Source of the DNA: Promerops cafer
Lineage: Eukaryota; Chordata; Aves; Passeriformes; Nectariniidae
NCBI GenBank assembly: GCA_013398275.1
Contig: VZSE01011604.1
Coordinates: 1,637,547-1,701,546 of the forward strand
Length of the DNA stretch: 64,000 bases
Direction of reading: 5' to 3'
The notes beneath the pieces are model-generated. The model ran no database searches. It was given only the letters and a program-made list of their open reading frames with translations, and was not told the DNA's origin. How positions within the stretch are numbered: the stretch's first letter is position 1; each line of letters starts with the position of its first letter. The position numbers and the translations under genes were made by a program. This document shows positions 49,229 to 63,690 of this stretch, one piece after another.

Positions 49229-49870
49229 GCTGCATCACAGCTGCTCCTTCCACAGGAACAGTTTAGGACTTCAGCACTGCCACGTATCAAACCTGTGGCA
49301 ATTTAGTGCATCTGCACTTTGTTTTGTTTGTGTCCTGGAATTAAGCCTCCTTATGTTATGCAGGCAGATGTCCAGGCTCTGGCTGAGGCTTTGCCAGCTG
49401 AAAAGCTTGTGAGGAACTGCTGGTCATGATATGAGAAATTGCTGAACAGCAGTGGCATTGAGAGGCTGACAGACAGCATTTACAGATTGCTGGGAGAGAT
49501 GGACAGATTTCACTGATGTTTAAGGGGAAGGTTATCAAACCTCACAAATAATTGAAAGGAATATTGGGGAAATCTTGCAAGGTCCACCATGCTGTATCAG
49601 TACAGGGATTGAAGTAATAGCAGAAATACTGATTTTGGGTAGGGGTATGGCAAAACTGGGATGGATGGGGAAGAGTAATTAGAGATGCTTTGTTTGGGAG
49701 GAGACAGAGCAGAGGGAGGAGAGGGCAGAGGTGGATGTGGACTTGTATGGAAAAACGAAAGGGGAGACAAAAGAGGAAAGTCTCTTAAGCATTGCTCTTG
49801 TCTGACAGCCTTTTGACTCATCACTGCAGTCAATCCCAGCTTCTTATTAAAAACTTCTTCTGATGATTTT
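49229..49870 (+). other. FIGNL1: FIGNL1 3' UTR with candidate poly(A) signal
   Basis: Non-coding sequence after the FIGNL1 stop. ATTAAA at 49846-49851 is the first plausible poly(A) hexamer, and T/G-rich sequence follows within 60 bases. A canonical AATAAA lies further on near 51529, so a longer alternative UTR is possible. The end is an estimate. Confidence 0.45.
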
Positions 49871-50303
49871 CTGCTTGACCTTGCTTTCTGTGCTACATCA
49901 GCATGTATGTTTTATTGGGAGGTCTGGACACCTGCAGATGGAGAAGAGGCTATAGGTCACAGGGGCTTTAGGATCTGGGCCCAGCCATGGGGTAGCCAGT
50001 GTGGGCATCCAGGTGCTGTAGGGATCCAAAACTCACTGCCCAGCTAAAGTCTGGACTACTGGCAAGGAGGAAAAACAGGATTTGGAAAGAGCCCCCAGTG
50101 GCAGGATAAGGTGGCTCAGGGTCTAGGCGTGGGTATTTGATAAACTTAAATCCTTTGGGAGTGTCTGAAGGGTCTGTGAGTGAGGTGTCCTTGTGAAACT
50201 GGGGAGTGTGGGGGTTGTGTCACACACTGGTGGCCTCGGCTGCTGTGAGGCTGGAGCTGAGAGACAGTGGGGCTGTGGATGGGTTTATGGGAGTGCATTT
50301 CTC

Positions 50304-50382
50304 TGTGTGTGTGTGTGTGTGTGCTGAGAAAGACACTGTTCCCTCTCTGTCCTTGTCTCTGCGTGTGTGTGTGTGTGTGTGG
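50304..50382 (+). repeat. Two TG microsatellites 40 bases apart
   Basis: TG tracts at 50304-50323 and 50363-50381 are separated by a CT-rich spacer, in the region downstream of FIGNL1. Confidence 0.9.
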
Positions 50383-52828
50383 TTTTGTATCCACTGGTTT
50401 GGATTACCGGCTCAGCCTCCCTCCTGGCTGGACCCCCAAGCAGAAGCAGCAGCAGCTGCATCCATCAAAATCAGATGGAAGATGCCTTATTCTGAGAGTG
50501 CTGGGCTCTAGCGGTCAGGAAGGAGAAATCCCATGTCCTAACACCTCCTGGGTTCCACTGCTCCTTAAAAAGTCCTCATGCATCAATGGTAAAATTCCTG
50601 TCTAGCCTGTATTTGGCATTCACACCTAAGGCATGAAAGAATGCACAGCCTTTTATTCACATAACCTGTCCTTGCCCACTGGCTGAGCACAGCTGCCCCT
50701 GAAAGGAAAATGAATGGAAATCTTTCCTTTGGATTCCTTTGTCAGTGTGGCAGAGCTGGCTGCTCTGCTGTCTGTGCTTCGTTTTCAGTTTCTCTAAAGA
50801 ACTTTTTCTCCTAGTGGGGAAAATGCAGAGCTTGAAAGCTGCTCTTCCTCAGATTTCTCTGAAACTGGATGAATGCTGTTTAACTAGAATTTTTTAAAGA
50901 CATTCCGAAACTGCAGGGCCTAGGAGACTACTATAGTGAGCCTTGAATTCAGAATAATTTGGAAAGAATTTCTTAGAGCTCATCCTGATTTAAACAAATG
51001 AGTCATTTTTATTCACAGCTCATGTTTTTAGTAAGGTCTGATATATATCAGAAATTATTTTGCAGAGATGTAAAAATTCAGGTATGGGAATTTATCTTCA
51101 TTTTTGAAATAGTGAAAATAGAATAATTAGATTATTTTGTAAGAATAAATGTGTGATGTGGTCCAAACCAATTGACTTTTGTACCACTTGGATAAAGATT
51201 ATGAGATTAAGTCTGTTCTTACAAGTTCAGTTTTTGAGACCTATAAACACATACTAGGTAAGATTTTTGCTCTCTCCAAACATTTCTTTAAATACATTGT
51301 TCAGGCAAGTGAATGAAATACCAGAGAGTTTTAGTTGTTTAGTCAAATTAAGGGTTGCTCAAGGGTTAATAAATACCTTATATATGATTTAAAAATTGCC
51401 TTATTTATGCTGGGAATTACTCTGGTGTGCTATGTGAGCATTCTGTGGTCATCTCTGTGTCTGAATTTTTACATTTTAATGGAAGTGCTCTGCAAGGAAG
51501 GACCAGTGAGAATCCACATGGTGACAGAGAATAAAGCTCCTGAGGTGACAACGACTGGGACAAAAGTTCTGTGCCTCTGTATTTGTCTCCTGCAAAGTGG
51601 AATTTGTCAAAGAGATAAAAGAACAAGACAAGGCTGGTTTTCCTCCTACTTTTTAGGTTATTCACTACAAGAATTACATGAACATTCCTTTTTTTTGGGG
51701 GGGGAGCACATAGAAATAGTGAAAGGGAACATTAAAGTTTATTGTGTTTTAGTAATGATGCAGGTGACATGACCATCTCTTCAGCCCTGTGGCATTCTTT
51801 GGGCTTTGCTGCAGAGCTCAGAGCCAGCAGGACTTGCAGTGTCAGCCCAAGATGAGTTTCATAACCCTCTGTAACTGTGCCACCACACAGCGATTCGACT
51901 GCCAGGAACATAATTTCACAAAATACAGAAAATTGCACAGAAATAGGGCACAATTGTAATTTAAGGGAAATGGTGCAGATAAATCCACTTTAATGGATCT
52001 GTTTAGTGTATGCAGAAACCTATGTACTTCATTATTTATTCTTTTTGGCTGGCTGATCTTTGGAAGAAGAAATGCAGGACTCTCTGGTTTTGTGGTTCAG
52101 CAACGTTGGGTGCACAATCTCTCAGTTTCTTTTAAAGGTAAATAATTGCGGTCCTGGAAAAGTCAGGTCTTATTAATAAACAAGGCAATTCAGACTCTCA
52201 CTGCACCTTGGATTTGAGTTAGCTAAATTGTCTCAGATGTATGAAGTCCCCAGGGATATTTTCATTTACAGAAAACTGTGCCAACACATGTGGTGGAAAA
52301 AGCTGATGAGGCAGAAATGGTCATCACCTGCTAATGGCAAGTGGATGGGAACCAGACTGGTCTCTTAAGAGCATCACTAAGATTGTCCTTTTGAAATAAG
52401 GCAATTTCCTTTTAACAGAAATTATGGAGCTGGTCACAAGCTAGTGTGACATTGGAAAACAACCCACCAAACAAAGCAGCGTGGGCTGTCCCCTGGGCTG
52501 CAGTGCAGGCACCTGCTCCATGGGTCTGCTGGAACCAGCTGTGCCCTGCCCCAAGGAGGCTGCCCCTGCAGCCCTCCCCTACTGACACCTTCACATCTGC
52601 ACCCAGCACAGAACAATTCATGTAAAAGCAGGGATTAGCGAAGATACAAACAATATTCCCAAAGTCCACATTTCTTAGCCTTGCTTTTTAATATTTTGTT
52701 ACCGTTCTGTATGTTACCTGTAGGAAATCAGTCATGTAAGATTCTGTAGATATAAGCAGCTGTAGTACTAATAGGTCTCTAGTACTTTTGTCTCATTAGG
52801 TGAGAAACTTCATATAGCCTTGGGTCAT

Positions 52829-52885
52829 TGTCATAGAGTTATGGGTCTGGAAAGGACTATAAGAAATCTTCAAATTCCCATATCG
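52829..52885 (-). mobile_element. Possible degenerate CR1 3' tail
   Basis: GTCATAGAGTTATGGGTCTG followed by GAAAGGACTATAAGAAATCT resembles a decayed reverse complement of a CR1 3' end. It is short and diverged, so the call is tentative. Confidence 0.45.
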
Positions 52886-55800
52886 TGTAAGGTGAATTAA
52901 TTTTTGTGATTCCTGGTGTATGTTTGTTTGTTCTTTAAAAGCATTCAGTACTTATAAAAACCTTGGTCTCTTTTTGGACTTCATTCCCATACCAGTGATA
53001 TGGTCACACTCAGGACCTGACATATTCAGTAGATGCTGCGATGCAAACAGAGTGGTAAATGTTCAGTGTTAGCCATTAATAAAGGGGCTTTCTTGCCAGG
53101 ATTCTTCTTTGTCAAGATTGAAGGTGAGTAAAATTCTTCCCTAATGTCTCATCTCTGTTACTGTGATGCAAGTGTTCTGTGCCTTATCCTGCCTGTATTG
53201 CTCACATCACAGACATGGGGAAAGGTTTAATCATCCCCTTTGTAGCAGGTACCTGAAACAGTTGAGATGTGTCTGCACTAAATAAATGTCACTCTTCCAC
53301 TCCTTTTAACAATTTCCTGTTGGTTAGACTTCTGATCACTTCTGTGTGCTCATGTCTCTTCAGTGCTGGTACCCCAAATGACAGTGCTCCTCAGTGATAA
53401 GGGACCAAACTGGAGCAGGGTTGACTGACCATGGGTGCAGGGTGGTAGGTGAACTTTCCAGTGTATTGTTCATTTTCAACAAAGTTGTTCTGAAGTCGCT
53501 GTGTTTTCCCATCTTGCCCAGGTTGGTTTCAACGGCAAAGTTATGCAGAAGAGCCTCCCTCTTCCATCACTAATATTCACCAATGAATCCATCATCACTG
53601 CTGCAGGAAAGACCCAAGTGAAATCTCTGGCATGCCTTGTTGTTTGGCTCTTAATGCACTTTGACTATGGCTGTACAACTAACTGTGCAGAGGTGTAACA
53701 AAAATTCAATAATTTCTATCTTCAGAAAATATCACAAGAAAGAGCAGGTGTGTCCTGTGTCCATATTCCCATATTACCAAAGCACGTAGCCTGTTCTAAA
53801 GGAATATTAAGTTGTTTTCTTGTGGCAGAGATGGAGCAGTAAGCAAAAGGCAATATTGTTCTCTTCCAGAAGCTGAGGGTCAAGGAAAGTGAATGAAAGC
53901 TGCAGGGATGCTGTAAAAACACCAGATCTGCTTTCTGGCTGGGAGAGAGATGATGCAGTGCTTCCTCACTGTGAGTCACTGGGGAAAAGGGGAACAACTG
54001 CCCTTTCTTCACCCAGGCATGACTGGAGTCGTTAGCTGGGCAGGGAAGGGGGGAACAGAAAAGGGGAACCTTCAGCTGTCCAAGCTCAAGCAGGTACAAG
54101 GCTGCTGTGGATGTAGCATCACAACCACGAGCTCATGGGTGCAGCTGAGGTTGTCTCTCAGATTCCCAACAACACCCTAAGCCCAAGAGAGCCCCTCCCT
54201 TTGAGTTGGGCTGGTTTGTAGTGGTCAGGGTAGGGTGGCATCTTGTGTTCCATTGTGCCTTGGTCCTTACCACATCCTCCTTCGGCTACGGCCCGTGCAG
54301 CGTAATCGATCGCAGCCAGGCTGCTCCCAGGCTTCCCACCAAGGCCACGTGGGAAAAGCACCCGGGAGCCCAGGCTTTCCCTAAACTGTGCTGATAGAAA
54401 TATCCAATTTCAGATTAGTTTGCCTGGTTTTGGAACTGGCGTGCTTCAATCTGAAATTCTCTCTGAGCTTTGTAAAATGGAAACACCTGAGCACCAAGAA
54501 TTAGATGATGGCCAGGCTGCTACTGCATTGCTCTGAAAGACTGTCTGGAACGATTGTGTGTTCACAGGGGAAAAAAAAAAAGCTGGCTTTTTTCTTTTCA
54601 GAACTAGATCACAGAATTTTGGGCAGTGACTTGTGAAATTTCCTACCCAGTTCTCACAGGTTTTGAGTTCTCTACTATGGGTTAAAATGTAATATGATTA
54701 AATTGCCTAGGCTTCTGCTTTTAAATTTAGACTGGTTTTTATGATTTTCTATTACTGATGTTAGTAAAACTGTGTCTTTATAACTTTTTGCCTACAGCCA
54801 AAGGCAAGTGTGTCTCTGCCAGCTGGGGCAGTTCCACCTAAACCATTTGTGCAGGATCATTTTGACTAATAAATGTCTCCAGTCCCAAATATTCCTCAGT
54901 AGTGGTGAAGACCTACAAGTCTGTTTTCTCCTTTCCCAAATGAGTAATTTTATTTTGTGACACTTGCAACTAGTGACTGCTTCTCCCTGCTGGTCTGATG
55001 TAAGCAGTGAGATTTCTTACAAGATACATTATGAAATGGCTCGTGCTCACATACTTAATTCAATATTCTGAAGAAGAATTCATTTGACCTGTGGATTTTT
55101 TTTACAAAGTATGGAAAGAAAAAAGAAGAGGAGTAAATATTGACATAGGGAGCTTGAATGCACTTGATATATTGTGTTTTTTGCACACCAATTATTTGCA
55201 CTACAGAATTCATATAGGTCTGGTGTAGTGAAGGATATAGCCATTTACATAGCATTATAGAAACTTCTGATTTTTCTTAAGTGATGAAGAATTGTTTTCC
55301 AGAGGGGTCATGAACTCTGGAAGCTGGTGTCTGCAAGCTATTCTGGTGCCAGCTTCTCTTAATAAAAAAGAGAGAAAATTCAAACTGAATCAACAGAGAA
55401 AATGGAAAAGTACTAAGGGTGTGGAGATCAATTACATGTAAAGACACAAATTAACGTGTACTTCCAGGCTGTTTTGTCACTGATGGTATTTTTTTCAATA
55501 CCTGTCGATGGCTTAATGCTATATAAAACCATACATTTAGTGGTGATGGGACAAAGCAGAAAAATAAAACCCCACTTTCAAGAATGTCAAAGAACCTCTG
55601 GGCTAGCATGGCTACAACTGGAGAGGAAGAAGCAGCTTGTAGTGACAATTCTGTGATCAGTGCATTATTTTCTGAACATGCCTTGTGAGGTTTTTTTCAG
55701 TGATTTTAATGCTAAATTTAAAAGGTTCCACCCTGCTTAATGCGGTGCCTTAGTGTCATATGACAGTGAATCTGAGAGCTGAAAAAAATTAAATGTGATA

Positions 55801-57255
55801 ATTAAAACATTGTGATATCAGAAGTCATTCCAAAACCAGAAGTTTTGCATCAAAGCAACAGAAGATCAAATTTTCAGAAACTTTTGCTATCATCTGCTGA
55901 AAATACACACTAACGCTCTGTCTGTAAATGTGTCAGAAGGGACAAGGCTGAGCACACTGGGGACTGCTCCATTGTGGTTTCATTCATGAAAACTATTTTT
56001 CATGTGCTTTTAAAAATAGTTGTGGTACTGCAACTCCCCAGATAGTCATGGTAGTACAACTCACGCCTCTAGTCACCCTAGAGAAGGGGGAATTCATGAC
56101 AGGGAATGTTCCCTTTTGTCTGTAGAACAATCTCATTAAAAAGATAGCCGTGTTTTAAGAGTCTCTGTTGCCCTTAGAGCAGTGGAAAAGTGATGCTGCC
56201 TTATTTATATCACCAGGGAGGAATGAATGTAGTTATTGCCTGTAGGTGAATCCCAGTATCCTGGACACATGCCTGCGGATGCAGGTGGCAATGGCACTGC
56301 TGCTCCTCATCTTCCACAGGCTGGGGGTGTCTCACACAGCACTGTCAGCAGCAGAAATTGTGCAACAGGTTATGGGAGCCAGGTGAGCTCAAAAACTTCA
56401 GCTCTGCCGGCGTTTAGGACAAGCCTGAAAGATGCCTTGCTCAGTCTATCCTAAATAAATCTTAGAAGTTTATGGAGAAATAGTTATCCCCAGAACTCCT
56501 CTCCATTTCCAGTAATAGCAGTCTTTTCCAGGGAGAGGAGCACAGCTGTAGTGTTTGAGTTGCTCTTTTTTTTTTTTTTTTTTGTGGCCTGCCACCAGAT
56601 GGAGTTCTTTTCCTAAAGAAGTCCATCCAATTTCTTAAGGAAAGCCCAAGGTTAGTCAATATTATTTCCTTGTTTTGTCACTTAAAATCATCCAGTGTAA
56701 ATGACTTGTTATTGGACTTTTATTGATTATTGTATTTATTGGGTTTTTTGTTGGGTGGGCTTCGATTTTTAACATTTTTTTGAGGGAGCTAAAAAACCAG
56801 GCTGACACTTACAGAACTTCCTATTTAACAAACCTAGGATTCTAAAAGATTAATTTTATTTCGTGTCTCCGGTCAACGGGGGCTGGGAAAAGAGGTGAAA
56901 GTCCTGGTACACTGCATTTGTATTTAAACTGATCCTTGATCTTGGAAATTTTAATAACAGAATAAATGAGCAGATACAAACAGTCTCCCAGGCTGAAGAT
57001 CCTGAAAATGCATTGACATGTAGATACACAACAGGTAACAGGAACTGAGTCCAATTAACTCAAAAGTCTCAGTTCGTTTGAGTTTTGGTTGCGAGTAGGT
57101 GGCATTTGCTGCTCTCTCAGAATTGTCTCAGAAGTAAAAGCCATTGTGCTGCTGCCACAGGGTCAAGCCCCAGCACCACCCGTGCCCAGCAGTGCAGGAC
57201 CCTCTCCTGACGCCCCTGGCAGGACTCCTCTGAGCTGGGTAAGGAGTTAACTCCT

Positions 57256-57990
57256 CGGGTGATCCCCCTGCCAGTGTTCCACTGGCTGTCGGGGCAGCGT
57301 GCCCGGTGGCGTGGAGCTTTTGTGGCTCAAGAAAGCGCTCGACTGATTGCTCCGGAGAAATCATTCTCTGCAGCCGCTGAGGGCTTCAGCCCCCCGAGCA
57401 CGTTTCGAGGGAAAATCGCTGGTGCGATCCACGATCACTGCTCAAAGAGGGTAAAACCCCGTTTGTGTTCAGATATAGGTGGCTAATATTGCTCTGTCTC
57501 CCTGAGTCCTACAGTTTCTCACTTCCCTGCTTTGTGGGTCAGATGCTCTGAAGCCAATTTACATCAATTCCTGGCACTGTTTTTAAAGGAAGCAAGGGGG
57601 AACAGCGAGAAGTCTCACTTTCTGCCAACAACAGGAAGCGCACGCTCTTTGTCAGGCAGCTTGTTTCAGCCATCCCTTTTGTCGAGCCAACAGATTTCTG
57701 GACTACACATTTGGTTTTCCACACAGCACCGCTCAGCAAATCCTTGGAAAGGCAGCGTCACAGAGTGGCAGCATGGATGGTCGGGGGAAAGCCCAGCGCT
57801 GCTGCAATTCCCTTTTTCGAAGGGAGTGTTTCTTTAAAGAGCAATCGCCCGAGGCAAGGGAAAGGAAATGGTGATAACATCTCTCTCTCGGCCTGTCCCG
57901 TGGGTCTGAACGTGCTGCTGCGGAAATCTTGCTGAGGGTGATGGCGGCAGGAGTCTCCTGGTGGCCTCGGGGTAGTGCCGTGTAACGCAG
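57256..57990. promoter_or_regulatory. Two CpG-dense islets, candidate regulatory element
   Basis: I count 16 CpGs in 57256-57461 and 14 in about 57781-58000, against a surrounding intergenic sequence that is visibly CpG-poor. Between and within them are an ETS-like ACAGGAAG (57631-57638) and a GATA-like GTGATAAC (near 57871). No ORF here looks coding. An enhancer or alternative promoter is possible, for FIGNL1 or the expected neighbour IKZF1. This is inference from composition only. Confidence 0.35.
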
Positions 57991-58480
57991 CTGTCCTGCC
58001 GAGCCAGACAAGGTGAAGAGCTGCACTCTTGGATCCCGTACTTAATTTTTGTGCCTAAAGCAGGCCAAGGTACTCTGTGGGGTCCAGAAATTTGTTGTGT
58101 AGTTTTCCAAGATGATCACAGATCAATCCAAGATCCCTATTTCTTTTCTTTCTCCTGATACATAATTAAAATTGAAACTGATATGAGGCTACCACAAAAA
58201 AACATAAATCCCTTCCCTGTAATATCCATCTTTGGGGCAGCTCTTTCCAGGCCCACATTTTGTGTGCTGACTGCATGTGACAATTGTACTATTATTTCTA
58301 TTATTTTTTTTTCCTTATCACTGCTGTGAAACTTTTTAGAAAACTCACTGCAGAAGCCAGTGTTTCTTCCACCTACCTTCATTCCTCCCAGTGTTTTCCT
58401 GGTGCAGAGGCAGGCTTAGGCTAAAGAAGCCAAGAAGTGCAATTTCCTGAAGAAATTATTTTTTGTATTTTAACACCCCT

Positions 58481-58527
58481 CCCCCCCCCCCCCCCCGCCC
58501 CGCATATATATATATTTTTTTTTTTTA
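58481..58527 (+). repeat. Compound poly-C / TA / poly-T tract
   Basis: Sixteen C, then GCCCCGC, a short AT dinucleotide run and a T homopolymer. It is preceded by a CCCCT block. Confidence 0.9.
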
Positions 58528-59124
58528 ATCTTCTGTAAATTTCTTTTCACCTCTCTGCTGCCACCAAACCTCCTGGCATTGGCTTCTTCGAGGCATTTCC
58601 TTTCTAACCCCAGGCTAGCAAACCCTTCAGGGCGTGCTGTGGGGGCGAGTGGCTGCAGCCTCTCCCTCTTCCCCCTGCCCTGAAGGCTTTAACTTGCTTT
58701 GCACTAATGCAGTCCTGGGCCGGAGAAGAACTACGGTCCTGGTACAATATTCATGACATAAAATTATGGAAGTAGCAAGAGAGTTTGTAGCAAAAGCAGA
58801 TGTGGAAATGATGGGGTTTGAGTCGAATATTTCCCTGATTGCAAAGGAAATTAGGCAAGCAGTTTATACAGGAGAAGCAGAACCAAAAGGAAAGCTCGTC
58901 GCTTTCCCCCTCGGCACATACTGTTTCTCCAGAGAAGCTGTGGTGATCCTGCAAAGTTAGACAAGGAGGGTGTAACAAGTTCTTCCCTATTTTCTGGAAA
59001 TCCCACCCTCTTTCCACAGCTTATCTGAAGTTTCTATTTTGCACGTTCCTATTTGTGCAAAGTTTGGGCGAGCCTCATCTTTTCAGTTGCAAATGAGCCT
59101 CTAACTAAAGCCCTCATAGGCTGA

Positions 59125-59240
59125 TTTTTTTGTTTGGTTGGTTTTTTTGGGTTTTTTTTTTTGTTTGTTTGGGTGGTTTTTTGTTTGGTTGGTTGGTCGG
59201 GGTTTTTTGTTTTGTTTTTTTTTTTGTTTTTTTTTTTTTA
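59125..59240 (+). repeat. T/G-rich low-complexity tract
   Basis: About 115 bases made almost only of T-runs and GG/GGG groups on the + strand, giving spurious Phe/Gly-rich and Lys/Asn-rich ORFs. Confidence 0.9.
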
Positions 59241-62200
59241 GTTTCTTCCCTGACATGGTTGGGAGGGCAAATGGAGGAATTTTGTATTGTGTTTTTGAAG
59301 GCTTAGAAAAGCATCCCAACTTGTTAACTCAGTTGGTCACCATAAAAGAGATCTTTGAGCAGAACATTACATATCCATAGAAAAACTGAGAGAGGGCCCA
59401 CAGGGCTGTACACCAGACAGAGAGCTCGTGTCCCAACATTGTTTTCCTTTTTCATCTGTGCATCATTTAAAGACATTTGCAAGGCAAAAGCTGTATAACT
59501 TCAACAACTAATCATGGAACAGATTATGTGTCTTGCTATGTTTGGTCTAAATATTCTGTGAATTTAGGCAATTTAAGATGTTTTCATTAACAAAGAAGTG
59601 GAAGGAAAACTGGCAGCTCTTGGTTAGAAAGATATAAAGTATTGAATATTTTGAATTAGACAGATATGTAGTATTTACACATATAGTACATGTGCACAAA
59701 CACACACATACTTTGGTGTAATGTAAAGCCTGACTTCTTAGTCCTGTGGCCTTCTTTCAATTCTTAGATGTTAGTGCAAGGGCCTGCAAGTGGGGTTTCC
59801 TGAGTTTGCTGTCCACCAAAGAGGAAGCCTAGTCTCTGGCTGAAGAATAAACAAGTATTAGAAGACCTGGCTCCCAATCCTGATTTTGTCAAAAACCTAT
59901 TTCACGAGCTTGCATAAGGAATTCAGGGAGCATTTTGTGCTTCAAATTTCCCTTTCAGGGAAGGGAAGGAAAGGATATAGTTGTTTCACACTCATGCTGC
60001 TGTTTACAACCTTTCAGAAAAAGGATCTTGAATTTTGGAAACTATAGAATAAATTTAAAGGTAACAGGAAGAAATTATATCACCTTTTGATTTAAAGTAA
60101 TTTCCACTTGTTGTAATCTTAAGCACACAGACACACTCATCCCGAAGTCAACAGAGCTACACACCCTCTGTAGTGGAAATAAAAATGGATATTCTCCAGA
60201 ACTCTGTATCCTGAAAGAACAGAATAGTAAGAAAATATATCTATTTTTTTTTTAATTAATGACAGCATCAAAGGAATTGTTAAAAAGGACTTACACTACA
60301 CAATTCTCTGCTTTGTCAGGTACTGAAGGTAAAAAGGGAGTGTGAATGTATAGTGGGAACTCCTGTGTTGGCTGCCTGGATTTGGCAGGGGTGGGGGGTA
60401 GGGAGTTGTCACTAAGATGTAAATAGAATAATAGTTTTAGTTCAGAAATTAATTTCAGGTTTAAGGATAATCAAGAGAAGAGGACAACTCTCCCATAGTA
60501 TAGTAGGCACTATAATAGGCTGCAGCCATTAAGAAACGTGGAATATTTTTTTTCCCCTGAAATGCACTGGGTTTGGCTTTTCTTAATTCTGTAGTAATAA
60601 CCCTTATGGTAGAGAGTAATTTCTTTACTGCTGAACTTGATATGTTAATTTTTCCACCCAATCTTCTACCACCCTTCATTTACCTTCTGGTCTGCCTATC
60701 ACTTCTGGGACATTTGCTCCTACTTTCAATGACCAATGGTTAAGCTATCAAGAAGTAGTTAATGAAACTCAGGCAGATGCCTGTAGTCTCCTTCTCCCGG
60801 CCTGGGCTTTGGAATTCTGTTGAAAATGCTTAATTTTAGATTACTTGTTCTATTAACACATGCATTTCATTGTTTTCCTAAAACCATTCGAGCTTTTCTT
60901 CCTCTGCTCTTTCTGCTGATCAGGATCCCACCTTTGTTTAAAGATCAGTTCAATGTGATGGAGTTGTGGCTCAGGGAAAAGCAGCTGCAGGGTCTGTTGG
61001 TGCTGGGTGTTCCTCAGGAGCCTGAGTATTCTGACTTACTCAGCTTTACCCTGGTTCCTGCAGAAGAAATTCTCTTGTCAGGTACTATGGTAATATCATA
61101 ATGTAATTGCAATCCACCTTTTAAGACTGGTTGGTGTCTCAGCCTCGATCCCAGAGAGGTGGCGAGACAGATGTTTCCAAAGCAGAAGTAACCATTCTAA
61201 TCTGTACCAATACTTAACGAGTCCAAAAACCCCCTACGTACATGTGAGCGCTCAGCACAATTCCCATGTGCATTTGCTAGACTATGCAAATAAAACCCTA
61301 TCTATATTATTAGCCAGGAACTAAGTGACTGGATGCAAAGCAAAAATAAAGAGTTTGTGAGTGTTTCAGAGCTGGACTTGGGGAGGTAAATCACCTATGT
61401 GTTGTGCTAAAAGAAAAGTGAAATTCATGTAACAGGGCTTTGGTTACTGACTACAAATATGTTTTTGGCAAGTATTTACACCCCCTTCTTTTTCTTCAGC
61501 ACAGTGGAGAATAGGTCTATATTCTGTCCCATGGCTACACTGAGGAATCTCTGTAAAGTGATAAAAGTATATTATAATACACTGCAACTATCAGTGAAAT
61601 AAACCTGGAGTGTTTGAATCCAGATTTGAACAACCCTTAATGTAAAGAGCTCTTTGGATGTCTCTTCTGATTTGTATGACATATTAAGGCTGTAGTTTCT
61701 TTAATCCTTATCAGTGCAACAGGGACACTATAAAGTAAAATCTGTAGTCAAATTGACATTATTATCTCCTTTGAAAGAAAATAGGGAGGAATAGAAAAAG
61801 AAAATCCCCTAATTTACTTGTAGTACGCATCCCATCTATGTTTTAAACCGCCCTCTCAGTACTCAGGTTATTTTCCCAGTCATTTTGGTAAAGTGCATGC
61901 AGGGCTGGCAGGTGCAAAGGCTCTGATGCTGGTGAGGCTTTGCAGCCAGAGGCTCCTATCCCTGCTCCCCCAGGCAGATGATCTCTCCCCAGGAAGGAAT
62001 GCCAGCCTCCTCTGGGGCCCTTCGCTCTGTTCTTAGTGATAAGGAGATTACAGGGGATGTTAGCCCAGGCTCGTGGCATTCCAGTGTCCAAGCTCTGTGA
62101 GTTTCGGGGCATGCAAATAGAGGAGATGAGCTCAAAGTCAGGTCTGCTGCTTGTTGAAAAGTTTATGGACTTCAGATTGAAAAATCAGAGCATGCTGAAA

Positions 62201-63690
62201 TTGGTCACTGAAATGTCAACTGACTGAACAGAGGTCAGGGTTTTAGCCCTGAAAGCTTCAGTGGAGACCTGAGGGCTCCCACCAGAGGTTTCCCCTAGAA
62301 GAGAGCTGAGAGCAACGCCAGGCAAGCATTGGGGTCGCATTTAAGATTTAATCTGGTTGAACCTTGAGTGGGAAACAAGAAGTGAAAACTGTCAGCTGTG
62401 CCCAGATCCATTCAGATCACTTCTAGGGACAGTTTTGATACCAAATTATCCTTGTTATGCAAAGTTCCTCACCAACTGGCTGGTTCCCAGTTATGCATGG
62501 GGAGAAGCGGTGGCCACATCTGCTTCCCGTTTTGCCGTTTCGGAGACGAGCCATCTGTTTGGCCTCATCCCGAACAGCCTGCTTGGGGCTGATTAACTTC
62601 CTCACCCCCACCAGCCCCTGGCTCACTGTCTGCTGCAAGGTGTAGATTTTTTTTCTGCTTTTTTTTTTCTTTTTTTATTCTCTAACTGCTCATAAACCAG
62701 AACCTTCACTTCTCTCCCAAGGGACAGGAAGGCGTTGGTTTGTGTGATTTGCAGCCGCCACCAGCGGCAGGAACAGCAGCAGCTGCCCTCTATCATTCAC
62801 ATGTTTCATACGTGTGGTCAGGACAGATAAAACCAGGAACTGTTCCATGTCCTGGGATGGCTTTAAAGCAGTGAGACCTTTCTCTATATGAAAAGAAAAA
62901 AAAAATTGTAATAATAAATGCAGCAGAAATCTTGCTGCAGTTAACAGGGATCTGTTCATTTGGCAAGAGCAGGGTTTCAGTCATGCTTGTGCAGCCTTTT
63001 TTTGTTTAAATGTGATTAACTCCTGCTGGCTGAAGCCTGGTTTTGGATTTCTCACTTCCATCTATCCCATTTTCAGTGAAACTTTGCAAATGTTTGGCCT
63101 TCCTGTTTTCTGCATGCCCATCTACTCTCCATTACAGCTGGTTTTCAGAAATGCTGCGTATCTGCTGCTTGCCAGTGACTTCAATTCAGCAGCCCCAAAA
63201 GTCAAAGTCTGTGTGGCCAAAATAAAGAAGCATCAAAATTTAGAAATTGGGATAATGGATGTCCTGTTAAGATTAAGACTTCTGTTGCCTTCCACAGGCC
63301 AGGTCTGAGGAATTTTTGTCTTTCATGATGTGTTTTGACCAGAATTTGTTCTCATGTACAATTTTCCTTCCAGACAAGAAGCTGCCTGTGTTTCTTGCTG
63401 GTGGACACAGCCTGGCTGGCCCATAGCAGGGCAGGATGCCCTGGAGATCTGACCCACAAGACAGGCATGAACAGTTTGTTCAGAAATCAAGCATTTTGAT
63501 TTTCCAGTTGCCACATTTTCAGTTTTCAAATTGTCGATGCTGCTGCTGAAACATGAAGCTTTCAGTGAAACTTTTTCCTTTATTTTTGACCATCTCACAA
63601 GCTGATACAAGCAGTGCAATATCCGCAGTGCCTTGGCAAAGTCAGGAGCATTTCTAACTCCTTTCCCCCAAGTAAGATGCTGAGTGATTC

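Noticed and set aside
51335..51772. 145-codon + strand ORF downstream of FIGNL1
   Set aside because: I see no recognisable domain and no splice or promoter context, and AT-rich codon use fits random sequence. It would need transcript or conservation evidence.
60820..61101. 93-codon ORF with a hydrophobic start
   Set aside because: It resembles no known family and has no supporting context. ORFs of this size are expected by chance in 14 kb.
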